Part shown: positions 36,801 through 44,923 of the stretch, piece by piece
How positions within the stretch are numbered: position 1 is the first letter of the stretch
How the letters are laid out: every line of letters begins with the position of its first letter
Virus record (IMG/VR): IMGVR_UViG_3300046170_000411
Coordinates: 1 to 64,000 of that record
Strand: one strand, 5' to 3'
From: a virus
Length of the DNA: 64,000 nt
Program-made: the position numbers and the translations under genes
The notes under the pieces: model-generated
The model's input: only the letters and a program-made list of their open reading frames with translations
Databases searched by the model: none
What the model was told of the DNA's origin: nothing

Positions 36801-37445
36801 ATATAATTGGGTAACTTGAGATTGTGTAAGTGTGGAATCATATATTCTTACTTGGTCTATTTTGCCATTGAAGTAATTATCCCCCCCATCGTGCCTACCA
36901 ATAGTAACATTTCTTGATATGCTTGAAGGTGCTTTTGCAGTACCTGTTGTAGAAGAACCTTCTTCTGTTCCATTAATGTATAATTTTGAAAGATTTGGTT
37001 CTACAGTAAATAAAATGTGATGCCAATTTCCGTCATTAATGGTTGAGGTTGATGTGATATCTCTTGCAGAAGGATTAGAAGTAGATGTTCTAAAACTTAT
37101 TGTACCATCAGAAAGATTCCTTACCCTAAAAATATCTGTAGAATCTATACCATCCCCTAAATATTTTGATATTAAATAAGAAGCTGATGTACTTGTAGTG
37201 TTTACCCAAAAGCTAATAGAATAGTTAGCGGTTGTAATTCCTGAGGTTGGGTCTCCTAAATTTATATAACTACTACTACCATTAAATATAGCAGCTTCAC
37301 CAAATTTACCTGAAGCACCTCCAGCGTCTGACGCATCATAATCTAAACCATACAGGGCTACGCCACTTCCGTCTTTAAATATATCTGTCGTATCTGTAAA
37401 ACACGGACGTGAAAACGTATTAATTAATTGTGATGTTCCTATCAT
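33843..37445 (-). CDS. Multi-LamG tail fibre / adhesin
   Basis: A 1,200-residue protein. Four LamG-type (concanavalin-like) domains are recognisable from the repeated start FNGSSSYI (near residues 53, 278, 494 and 705) and the end pattern (I/L)DQ(V/L)R(I/V)(Y/F). Each is about 170-200 residues and binds carbohydrate in known relatives. Linkers carry a TEDxxY-like string (GTETDITYRYDG, GTESNIEYRFG). The last ~330 residues form a different beta domain common in marine phage fibres (LVWIKSR, VAWVFKAGG, PSFLMVKRTDSGDNWLVFDN). It is probably a receptor-binding fibre. The repeats give DNA identity that could recombine. Confidence 0.8.
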   Translation of the reverse strand: MIGTSQLINTFSRPCFTDTTDIFKDGSGVALYGLDYDASDAGGASGKFGEAAIFNGSSSYINLGDPTSGITTANYSISFWVNTTSTSASYLISKYLGDGIDSTDIFRVRNLSDGTISFRTSTSNPSARDITSTSTINDGNWHHILFTVEPNLSKLYINGTEEGSSTTGTAKAPSSISRNVTIGRHDGGDNYFNGKIDQVRIYDSTLTQSQVTQLYQENNSTVGTHLFGCIANYNLDGSAKESMGTTAYDGTETDITYRYDGTPTAVDFGVGGKSDYGARFNGSSSYIDLGTSLLGSKSAFSVSTWVNFANLNTQNFIFYNSESGAGGNVGFYDFGNGSIYFQPDASTSANRGYISNSGIYTTDEWVHIVMVFDGSATGNSNRLKTYIQGTERTLTYDGTIPSSTGTSTANSWIGGRASTKFSGEIDQLRVFSKALSTAEVGKLYGNGAGEIACTYTSTTDNVAYPIANTAYYKLDNNSKDSARSTGKFNEGARFNGSSSYISGTVGATTTTSFSMWIKINNTSSSQFIQVFDNNNFAIFIYNGKLNIQYASGSNSNGVAWTISNASNWNHIAGTFTSSSSTLYVNGVQKAESMSNWVNAESVPYIGNRNALDGYFDGEIDQVRIYNTALDSTDVSNLYAETVSDTSTLSFPSGKTAIATYQLDGNSTDLSGNYNGTDANITYAYDGTESNIEYRFGRYGQAAVFNGSSSYITSNYLPSIGTGDFTFSCWFNQNSGSSQGALFSTTTQWFAANGSVSPKVLMVTDDTVTKKGDTAYSQDTWNHAVFARESGVLKIYQNGTEVFSGAYTDSWDMTQFGIGVARAFGSRVYYFNGLIDQVRIYSSALSSSQVTQLYNEKPEVDTSNFKTVLYTGNGGTQYISNVGFDLETNGGLVWIKSRTLAASHGLYDFVRGAGYWLRSDSTDAQQFQRSTGYLSSFDSNGFTLSEGSSTHPTYTASYETHQINQDYVAWVFKAGGEAVQNTQGDINSDVSANKDSGFSIVKYTGNATAGATVGHGLDNPPEMIIVKGIDNSLNWIVYHTGIGASDYIQLNTSGATESQSSYNMFNSTAPSSTLFTLGNIANTNGSGLNYIAYCWHSVAGYSKIGSYTGNGSSTGPNVTLGFTPSFLMVKRTDSGDNWLVFDNKRNTTNPTNLALVPNSSASESVGNLGNGFNFLSNGFEVVSTDTGINANGGEYIYMAFK

Positions 37446-37744
37446 AACCAGGGAAAACTACTTGTTTCAGTACCTTTATTTAAATTAAATTTTTGTTGTA
37501 TTTCGCTTTGAGCAAAATCTTCTCTTATACCGTCTTTATACCAGTTAACTAAATTTTCTTCTGTTAACTCTTGGTATTCTATAAAAGAACCTTCAGAAGG
37601 CATGTCTAATAATATTTCATTATCCACATAATTCGATTCGCCGCCCTCTGTACCGGTAATACGTATTTTAAAACTTTTTATATTGTTTAAAAAATTATCG
37701 TTATGTTTTTTTAACGACAATATTTGATATGTATATGAAATCAT
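37442..37744 (-). CDS. Small protein between fibre genes, unknown
   Basis: A 100-residue protein (MISYTYQILSLKKHNDNFLN, NLVNWYKDGIREDFAQSEIQ). The pattern (beta strands, Trp-Tyr, then NxxIxxxFN) resembles small proteins found next to fibre genes in marine phages. Its stop overlaps the start of the LamG gene (ATGA). A fibre-assembly or fibre-base role is inferred. Confidence 0.6.
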   Translation of the reverse strand: MISYTYQILSLKKHNDNFLNNIKSFKIRITGTEGGESNYVDNEILLDMPSEGSFIEYQELTEENLVNWYKDGIREDFAQSEIQQKFNLNKGTETSSFPWL

Positions 37745-37747
37745 GAT

Positions 37748-38323
37748 TTATGAATATGCTGTTACTGTTAATAAAGGAACATCTAAAAATGGGTATCCGG
37801 AGCTAGTTCCGTCGCGCCAAGTAGTCCAGTGGGCTCTTGCTTCATAACTTGAGTCATACTCTCTAGCCATTACTTTTATATTTTTAGCCCCCGTCCAATC
37901 TGATTTTAATATTTTTCCATCTGTATAGTCTGTAGAGCTAACAGTTAAATCAAAAACCCAATTTATATAAACTAAATGATGACCATGATTACTAGACCCA
38001 TAGCTACTTGCATTGGTAACAAAAGCGCTATTTACTTCGTAGCCATCAAAATACAAATTCCAATGGCATATACCACTAAGGTCATGTGCCGCCCACTTCG
38101 CAATATACTCATAGTGTACATAATTAGTGCCATCAGGCAGTATATAGTCTATGGAGCTACCCTGCATATCTTGGTAACTTGTAGTTAGGCTTATTGCAGA
38201 AGCTGTTCCCATAGTATAACTATTAGTAACCCCATACACAGTTCTGCCATCACCAATACCACATATCATTTCTAAAGTATTATTAGAAGAAACTGCTGGA
38301 AATAAATCTGTAAAGTTACTCAT
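37748..38323 (-). CDS. Tail fibre paralogue C
   Basis: A 191-residue beta-rich protein, the third of three tandem paralogues. All start M-x-N-(L/F)-T-D-(L/S)-F-P-A, have a G-x-(G/A)DGR motif near residue 28, a GSSIDY/GSSITY-like strand, a (S/N)NHG-H patch and an xVFDLT strand (here WVFDLTVSSTDYTDG), and end in a hydrophobic strand (LLTVTAYS). The His-rich centre could be a metal site or trimer core. It probably forms fibre tips or a short receptor-binding fibre. Confidence 0.7.
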   Translation of the reverse strand: MSNFTDLFPAVSSNNTLEMICGIGDGRTVYGVTNSYTMGTASAISLTTSYQDMQGSSIDYILPDGTNYVHYEYIAKWAAHDLSGICHWNLYFDGYEVNSAFVTNASSYGSSNHGHHLVYINWVFDLTVSSTDYTDGKILKSDWTGAKNIKVMAREYDSSYEARAHWTTWRDGTSSGYPFLDVPLLTVTAYS

Positions 38324-38921
38324 ATTTGAATGCTGTTATTTTTATCATAGGCTGTAGGTATTGAAATTCGCCGGAAGCACCTGTGCCACCTCTCCAAATA
38401 TTAGTATGAATAGTAGCTCTATAATACGGAGAGCTATAATCTCTTGCCATTACTTTTATTTCTTTAGGTGTTGTCCACCCCGCGAGCTTCCCGTTTGATA
38501 TATCATCGCTGTATGCTGTTAAATCAAAAACAAATTCTATATATTGTGTAAAGGATGCGTGATTATTAGAGTGGCTACCACTGTAATTACCAGCTACGTT
38601 TTTTTGTGCACGAGCAACTCGGGTTCCGTCTAAATACAAAGCAATATGGTGTATTCCAGATGATCCATAATTTATATCGTGGGAATCAGATTTGTAAGAA
38701 AACTTATAAGAAACATAATTTGCTTCTGCAGGGGGTGTATATGTAATACTACTTCCTGTTACATCAGCATAACTCGTACTTAAAGTTTGTCTTGCTGTAA
38801 CGTTACCAAACGTGTAAGTTCCAGAAGGCACTGTAACAGACCTTCCGTCTGCAATCCCGACTAAAGTTTCTAATATTGAATTAGAAGCGGGGGCCGGAAA
38901 TAAATCTGTTAAATTACCCAT
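38316..38921 (-). CDS. Tail fibre paralogue B
   Basis: A 201-residue protein, the second of three tandem paralogues (MGNLTDLFPAPASNSILETL, VPSGTYTFGNVTARQTLSTS, EFVFDLTAYSDDISNGKLAG). It overlaps the next gene by eight bases and its own start overlaps the stop of copy A by one base (38921). It shares the first ~50 residues most closely with copy A. Confidence 0.7.
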   Translation of the reverse strand: MGNLTDLFPAPASNSILETLVGIADGRSVTVPSGTYTFGNVTARQTLSTSYADVTGSSITYTPPAEANYVSYKFSYKSDSHDINYGSSGIHHIALYLDGTRVARAQKNVAGNYSGSHSNNHASFTQYIEFVFDLTAYSDDISNGKLAGWTTPKEIKVMARDYSSPYYRATIHTNIWRGGTGASGEFQYLQPMIKITAFKYE

Positions 38922-39505
38922 TATTTCAAAGCTATTATTGTTAATGAAGGTATAGTATAAGTATCGTTGCCCGTTGCGCCACCACCATTATAATATTGAT
39001 TATAATTAACAGCAACACCGTAAGTACTATTATATCTTCTAAACTTTACCTGTATTGTTTTATTTGAAGTCCAATTTGCAAATTCTCCATTAGCTGCATT
39101 ATCTGAACTTGCTGTTAAATCAAAAACCCAATACATACTTTCGTTTCGGCCGCCGTGCGTATGGCCATGGTTTCCTGAATAGTTTTCAGAAAAAGTTTTA
39201 TTTGAATTTGTTATTCTGGTGCCATCAACATCTACATAAAAATGTGAAATACCAGAAGAGCCAATAGAGTGCCATTTAAAATCAAATTTATAAAGTACCG
39301 ATCGTGCATCTTCCGGTGGGGTATATGCTATTAAACTGCCCGGTGCTTTTTGGTAAGAAGTTGTGGCGCTTGTTGTGCCCGTAACGTTTTCTAATGTATA
39401 AGTACCTGAGCCAACAGTTATACTTCTACCATCAGCTGAGCCTTGTATAATTTCTAATATATTACTGGATGTAGCTGCTGGAAAAGAATCTGTTAGATTA
39501 CCCAT
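38921..39505 (-). CDS. Tail fibre paralogue A
   Basis: A 194-residue protein, the first of three tandem paralogues (MGNLTDSFPAATSSNILEII, GSGTYTLENVTGTTSATTSY, GNHGHTHGGRNESMYWVFDL). It has the strongest His/Gly cluster of the three (GNHGHTHGG). It starts one base after the large fibre gene's stop region, so the set is co-transcribed with that gene. Divergent tandem copies suggest alternative or heteromeric receptor-binding tips. Confidence 0.7.
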   Translation of the reverse strand: MGNLTDSFPAATSSNILEIIQGSADGRSITVGSGTYTLENVTGTTSATTSYQKAPGSLIAYTPPEDARSVLYKFDFKWHSIGSSGISHFYVDVDGTRITNSNKTFSENYSGNHGHTHGGRNESMYWVFDLTASSDNAANGEFANWTSNKTIQVKFRRYNSTYGVAVNYNQYYNGGGATGNDTYTIPSLTIIALK

Positions 39506-39506
39506 A

Positions 39507-42500
39507 TTATTGTCCTATTATTACCCAGCCGTTTGTTGCGTCAGAGTATATTAATTCAAAACTTGCAGATGCTGTATCTAATGTTAAATCAGATGCACTA
39601 CCCATTATATTACTACCATTTCTTGCAAGCACACAAGTTGCAACGCCAGATCTATTTGAAATCTTTATAGAGTCACCTGAGCTTGGGCTGGCTGGCAGTG
39701 TTAGTGTAAGGTTTGCTGTAAGTACATAAACTGAATTTGCAACAGCTGTTGTGCTTGTATTTACTACATATACAGTCGGCGCTGTATATGTATCAAAAGT
39801 TACAGCTCCTGTTTGGCCGTTAACACTTACTACAGGACTTGTTGTTAAGTTTGCACCTGACACAGATATTACTTCAACTGTTTCACCAACTTCAGCGCCT
39901 TCTGTTAATACTATTCTAGTAGGACTAGTTAGTAAGCTGTAATTTGCTTTAGCTTGGTATACGCCCTGTACAAAGACCATTGTAAGCTCTTTCGCGCTTG
40001 GCGTACCGTTTGTTAAAGTAAAACTAGTTTGATCTGCAGTGGCTGTAAATGAATCTGAAACTAAATTTGTAGCTACAGCATTAACAGCAGCAGGAGCAAT
40101 AGTTCCTGTTGTTTTAACTTCTACATAAGCACCAGTGTCTGGAGCGTCTGTAAATGTTATTTGTGACCCAGCAATGCTATAAGCATTTTTCTGCTGGTAT
40201 ACACCGTCTATATATACATCTGTATTATTTTCGCTTGTGGGCGCAGTACCTAAAGGTGAAAACTGTGTAGTTGATCCATCACCTGTAAACTGGTCTACGA
40301 ATACAGAACCAACTTCTGTTATACTCGCAACAGTTGTAGTATGAACAACGTGTACATTGTTTGTACCTAATGCAGGAATTGAGCCTGCGGCAAAAGTAAC
40401 ATTTGCACCACTTACCGTATAGTTTGATGGATATTGATATACACCACTTACGTATACAGATATATTATCAATGTCTTCAATAGTGTCTGACAGTGTGAAT
40501 GTAGCTTGAGATCCAGTACCACTAAACGTTTCTTTTACTATTTCTCCACTTCCACCGCCTGAGCCCGCTATTGCGCCCCAAGCACCATCTGCATAACCTT
40601 CAAATTGAGCATCCTCAGAATTATACCTTAGCATACCGTTTGCAGCAGTAGGTCTTTGTGCTGTAGTTCCCGCTGGAACTTGAATAGCATCTGTATCATT
40701 TATGTCAAGAGAAACAGAAGGGCTCGTAGTTCCTATACCTACGTTGCCTGCATTTGATATATTTAAAGGTGTAGCTTGGGCAGCATAACCACCTAATCCT
40801 AAATAAGAATTACCATCAGCTAAAATATGAAAATAATCTCCACCAATAAAATCACCGTCTACTCCATCTAAAAATATTGCGGCTCCGTTGCTAAACTCTT
40901 GTAATGCTATAGAACTAGAGCCATCTGTTACTTCGAATTTAGCACTAGGGCTAGTGGTGCCTATTCCAACTTTGCCAGAGGAATCTATACGCATTGCTTC
41001 GGTTGTGCCTACTTCAAATCTTAATTCCCTTGCAGTTAAAGAACCATCCTGTTTACCTGCTTTAACAAATGCAGAAGTGGAATCACCTCCAATAGAAACC
41101 ATTGACTCATTAGCTGTTAGGCTTCTTGCTATTATTTCTCCTCCAACTAAAAGTTTTGTGTCATAATTAGCGTTAAAGTTCCCTGAAACAATATCACCTA
41201 TTCCTACTCGACCTGAGGAGTCTATGCGCATTCTTTCAGTAGGCGTAGATGAATTTGCGCCTGTGCCAAAAATAAAGTTTCCGCTTCCATCATTATGTAT
41301 TCTACTATCTAAACCTCCAGAGTGTACAGAAAATAATATTTCAGGAGTTGATGATGAGATTTGCAATCTACCTTCAAATAAAGACTCACCAACTGCGTGT
41401 AAAGTAGCAGCAGGGCTCGAAGTTCCTATTCCTAGCCTGTCATTAGTCGTATCCCAATGCAGATTAGTATCTTGGGTAAGTGCACTTCCACTAGACCAAA
41501 TAGCTAATTTATTGGCAGCACCACTTCCTGATATACCGGCTTGGTTTTCCCAATTACCAGTTGAACTATTATATTGTAATATTTCATCATTGGCTACACC
41601 GGTTATATTTACGTCGGTTAGGTCGTTTATTGCAGAATCTGCAGCAACTCCGCCTAAATTAGTAGCTGATAAACTTCTAAATATACCACCAGTTAATATT
41701 TTAGCTTGAGAAGAATTACCTAAATCTGTGGCGTTACCCTTTACTATTAGCGCGCCAAGGTATATAGCTTGGCTAGAGGTATTGTCTGCTTCTTGAAAAT
41801 CTTCTAATAAGTAATTTTTTTCAGCCTCATCAATACTCGCGTACTCAGCTTTACCGTAATACGCAACTATTACATTTGTATTATTAGGAAAATGAAATAA
41901 TCTTTGCGCAGTATATTGGCCAGCCGAAGCGGTTGTTAGAGTTCCGCTATTGTCGTATTTTGTAGGATCTATTGATGTATACCCTGCACCTGCTGTTCCA
42001 TCGTCTTTTGTAAAGCCCGAAGCTGTACTAGAATATCTGTGGAATGCGGGAGTGCTTGCTACATCGGAAACTAAGTTAGGTTCTTCTGCGTCTACTTGGT
42101 AGTTCCTACCAACACCAAAAGAAATACCAGCTGCCCTATCAAGTGCTAGCGTATTGGTGCTATTTACGGTAAGTAAATGCCCTGATTTTTTTAATGGACC
42201 AAATATTTCTACAAACTCTGCAAACGTATTGCCATTTGAATAAGATGGCCTAGGGAATGTTTTTACAAATCTAATTACGTTACTAGAATGTATTACAGAT
42301 CCCAGTACTATATTACTTCTCCATAGAGCAGGAGAAGGCGTGGTTAAAGTCTGCTGGATGTTTCCAGAAGAATCAACATATACCCATGTGTTTAATTGAT
42401 TAGCATCGCCTGCGTTGCCTAAAGTATGCGTGACTGTTGTGGCAGACCACGAAACTTTTTTAATTTCTGGATGCGGGTCAGAATTATCTTTGTTAAGTAT

Positions 42501-44216
42501 ATTAATAACACCGTCCCCAGCTGCAACGTCAAATGTCGTGGATGTATTTGTAGACAGTACACCTCCGTTTAATATTCCAGTTGGTATGTTTTCGGTTAAG
42601 TAATCAATACTTAAATCATGGCCATGGTATCGGAAATGCAAAGTATCGTGTCCGTCTTCTGTAGTGTAGTATATACCATTATCAAAAGTAGGAGTTGTAG
42701 ATTGAGCCGTTATAAGCTCAATAGTGTCATCTACTTGTATACTATTAAAATCTACATCGTCAGTCGTAGCTAAACCTTGATCTATAGCTTTTACAGCCGC
42801 TTCGTCAGTAAGTTCTGAGTCCATCAAAGCTCCCGCTGCAGTTACATTAGCTGTATCAGTTACATCGGCATTAGGCTCAATGCCATCTAGTTTTGTTTTA
42901 TCGCCGTCTACAAAAGGCCCTTCCACAGGAGGCTGTTGAGCACTGTCAGCTTTTGCACCCTGCGCCGCTGTTGCATAGTCCGCAGTATCAAATGCTTTTA
43001 CTTGAGCTAAGTTGGTTACTTCCGAATCCATTAAAGCACCAGCCGCCGTTACATTTGCAGTGTCAGTAACATCAGCAGAGTCTTCAATTCCCCCTAGCTT
43101 TGTTCTTTCTGCGGAAGTTATAACAGCGCCCGAACCAGCTGATGTAACGTCGTTAAGCTCAGTTACACTATGAATAGTTAGGTTTGTTAAGTCAGACGGT
43201 TTGTTTTGAATAAACGCGTCACTTCCTGTGTTGGCTTCGCTCCAGTTAGACTGCACATTAACTTCAGCCGACGCGGCTATACCATTTAATTTAGTAAGTA
43301 AAGCTGTAGTAAAATCTTCAGTTGATAAACCTTTACCAACCTCTGTATTTTGTTTTGCGTCTAAAGCCGCTTGAAGTCCAGATATATTACTTATGCCTAA
43401 ATTATCTAAAGTATCTCTATTAGCTTCTATATAGTCTACAACCTCTTGCAGGCTATCTAAATCAACATTATCACTTGTTAAAAGTGTATTAATGCCGTCT
43501 ATTAAATCTTTTAATACTTTACCTTGATTAGCAGACAAGGGCACGTCAGCAGCTGTAGACGTTACATTATCTACTACGTCTGCATGTAAAAGCCCGTTAG
43601 CAGTAAAGTTATTTAAACTTTGTCTTTCTGCTGTTGTTATAATTTCGCCAGATCCAGCATTACTTACATCACTGAACTCTGTTACAGAATCATCAGAAAA
43701 GTCTTGATCGAATACAGCAGAATAATTAGAAACAAAGTATTCTTCGTTTGCTACTATATTGCCATTATTAACACGGGGAGTTACAGTTAAAAGCTTATAA
43801 GCTCCACCATCATGATCAGCTACAGCTGTTACTTCTAAAACACCATATGTATCAATATTGGTTTTCTGAACTATTCTAATAAAACTATTTAATGTGTCAT
43901 CTAAATAGTTAGCTATAGAATTGCCATGCTTATCTAATACGGATATATATATTTGGCTAATACCACTAAATGGCGAATTAGCCGCAGCGCCTGCGTTGAG
44001 GTTTATAACACCTCTTGGATTTGTTGATCCAGCTTCGTAGCTTTTAAAGGAGTATGATACTCCGTCAAAAACATTAACCAGGTCTTCGCTATTAACAAGG
44101 CCTATCATAGAATCAATAGTATAATTCTTAGTAGCGCCAGTAGCACTGTCAGTACCGACTACTTTATCTAGCTTGTTTAGAGTGCCGTCCTGATCGTACT
44201 GTGATATTCTAGCCAT
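39507..44216 (-). CDS. Large tail fibre protein
   Basis: A 1,569-residue protein. The N-terminus (MARISQYDQDGTLNKLDKVV, GTDSATGATKNYTI) is the typical tail-attachment start of marine phage fibres. The shaft has coiled-coil and collagen-like trimer repeats: VTDTANVTAAGALMDSE occurs twice, and ADVTDTANV and EDSADVTD are related. The distal part carries several copies of a VGIGTTSP/RLGIGTSSP module with (A/T)MRIDSSG(R/K)VGIG, a repeat known from bacterial and phage fibres. Two or three copies of a F(T/S)GxGSxTxF...VYxxGVYQ module follow, and the C-terminal domain has VYVVNTSTTAVANSVYVLTA. It is a trimeric fibre that attaches to the tail and reaches the host surface. Confidence 0.85.
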   Translation of the reverse strand: MARISQYDQDGTLNKLDKVVGTDSATGATKNYTIDSMIGLVNSEDLVNVFDGVSYSFKSYEAGSTNPRGVINLNAGAAANSPFSGISQIYISVLDKHGNSIANYLDDTLNSFIRIVQKTNIDTYGVLEVTAVADHDGGAYKLLTVTPRVNNGNIVANEEYFVSNYSAVFDQDFSDDSVTEFSDVSNAGSGEIITTAERQSLNNFTANGLLHADVVDNVTSTAADVPLSANQGKVLKDLIDGINTLLTSDNVDLDSLQEVVDYIEANRDTLDNLGISNISGLQAALDAKQNTEVGKGLSTEDFTTALLTKLNGIAASAEVNVQSNWSEANTGSDAFIQNKPSDLTNLTIHSVTELNDVTSAGSGAVITSAERTKLGGIEDSADVTDTANVTAAGALMDSEVTNLAQVKAFDTADYATAAQGAKADSAQQPPVEGPFVDGDKTKLDGIEPNADVTDTANVTAAGALMDSELTDEAAVKAIDQGLATTDDVDFNSIQVDDTIELITAQSTTPTFDNGIYYTTEDGHDTLHFRYHGHDLSIDYLTENIPTGILNGGVLSTNTSTTFDVAAGDGVINILNKDNSDPHPEIKKVSWSATTVTHTLGNAGDANQLNTWVYVDSSGNIQQTLTTPSPALWRSNIVLGSVIHSSNVIRFVKTFPRPSYSNGNTFAEFVEIFGPLKKSGHLLTVNSTNTLALDRAAGISFGVGRNYQVDAEEPNLVSDVASTPAFHRYSSTASGFTKDDGTAGAGYTSIDPTKYDNSGTLTTASAGQYTAQRLFHFPNNTNVIVAYYGKAEYASIDEAEKNYLLEDFQEADNTSSQAIYLGALIVKGNATDLGNSSQAKILTGGIFRSLSATNLGGVAADSAINDLTDVNITGVANDEILQYNSSTGNWENQAGISGSGAANKLAIWSSGSALTQDTNLHWDTTNDRLGIGTSSPAATLHAVGESLFEGRLQISSSTPEILFSVHSGGLDSRIHNDGSGNFIFGTGANSSTPTERMRIDSSGRVGIGDIVSGNFNANYDTKLLVGGEIIARSLTANESMVSIGGDSTSAFVKAGKQDGSLTARELRFEVGTTEAMRIDSSGKVGIGTTSPSAKFEVTDGSSSIALQEFSNGAAIFLDGVDGDFIGGDYFHILADGNSYLGLGGYAAQATPLNISNAGNVGIGTTSPSVSLDINDTDAIQVPAGTTAQRPTAANGMLRYNSEDAQFEGYADGAWGAIAGSGGGSGEIVKETFSGTGSQATFTLSDTIEDIDNISVYVSGVYQYPSNYTVSGANVTFAAGSIPALGTNNVHVVHTTTVASITEVGSVFVDQFTGDGSTTQFSPLGTAPTSENNTDVYIDGVYQQKNAYSIAGSQITFTDAPDTGAYVEVKTTGTIAPAAVNAVATNLVSDSFTATADQTSFTLTNGTPSAKELTMVFVQGVYQAKANYSLLTSPTRIVLTEGAEVGETVEVISVSGANLTTSPVVSVNGQTGAVTFDTYTAPTVYVVNTSTTAVANSVYVLTANLTLTLPASPSSGDSIKISNRSGVATCVLARNGSNIMGSASDLTLDTASASFELIYSDATNGWVIIGQ

Positions 44217-44663
44217 TTATAGTTTATCTTTGTTAAATTTATCTATTGCGTTTGAATATACTTTATCTACATAAGTTTTGCGTTTTCCAAAACCGCGTTT
44301 AGCAGATAAAGGCATATCTTCTTCACCTATTAATATTTTATATATTCTATTAATAAGTCTTTTGCCTTTGAAAGATACTTTGTATTTATTGTGATCGCCT
44401 AAACGACCGTTACCTTTATGTATCTTTTCTACCCACTCTTCTCTCTGTAAACGATAAAATCTTTGCCTATCCCAATGATAGTACATAGTACCGTTTTGAA
44501 AGTCTTTTATAGTAAAGTATTTGATGGGGTCTAAATAAAATAACAATTCTAAATCTGATATTGATATATTGTTTTCTTTACAAGCCCAGCGAGACACAAG
44601 CCTGTAATATTTAAGAAAGTCAACTTTTAGTTCGCCTCGCTCTAAAAAATCGCTTCTATCCAT
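44217..44663 (-). CDS. Winged-helix-like protein, unknown
   Basis: A 148-residue basic protein (MDRSDFLERGELKVDFLKYY, ISISDLELLFYLDPIKYFTI, WDRQRFYRLQREEWVEKIHK, KYKVSFKGKRLINRIYKILI). The succession of helices followed by a strand-turn and a basic KYKVSFKGK segment resembles MarR/PadR-type winged helices, so DNA or RNA binding is possible. It lies between groES and the large fibre gene and shares a one-base overlap with groES (44663). It might regulate late genes; that is inference. Confidence 0.55.
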   Translation of the reverse strand: MDRSDFLERGELKVDFLKYYRLVSRWACKENNISISDLELLFYLDPIKYFTIKDFQNGTMYYHWDRQRFYRLQREEWVEKIHKGNGRLGDHNKYKVSFKGKRLINRIYKILIGEEDMPLSAKRGFGKRKTYVDKVYSNAIDKFNKDKL

Positions 44664-44923
44664 TACAATACTATTATAACATCTTGCTCTTGTATAACTT
44701 TATAAATATCTTTACCAATTTCTATATTATGCCCAGCATGTCTGTCATAATATATTTTGTCATTTACATTTACACCCTCTACCGCTGTACCTACAGAAAT
44801 AACATCTGCAGTGCGGTATCTTATATCTTCGCGGTGGTTTTCCGCAAGTAGCAGCCCACCGTCTGTTTTCTTTATGTCTTCTTTTATTTCAGAAATAATA
44901 ATGTATCTACCTATTGCCTTCAT
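44663..44923 (-). CDS. groES: Co-chaperonin GroES
   Basis: An 86-residue protein of normal GroES size. The start, AIGRYIIISEIKEDIKKTDG, and LLLAEN correspond to the beta strand and the region before the mobile loop; VISVGTAVEGVNVNDKIYYD and DIYKVIQEQDVIIVL correspond to the GDxV region and the C-terminal IxExDIL strand of bacterial GroES. The canonical mobile loop is not obvious (ENHREDIRYR), so the loop may be adapted to the phage GroEL. The gene starts inside the last 17 bases of groEL, the reverse of the bacterial groES-groEL order. Confidence 0.8.
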   Translation of the reverse strand: MKAIGRYIIISEIKEDIKKTDGGLLLAENHREDIRYRTADVISVGTAVEGVNVNDKIYYDRHAGHNIEIGKDIYKVIQEQDVIIVL

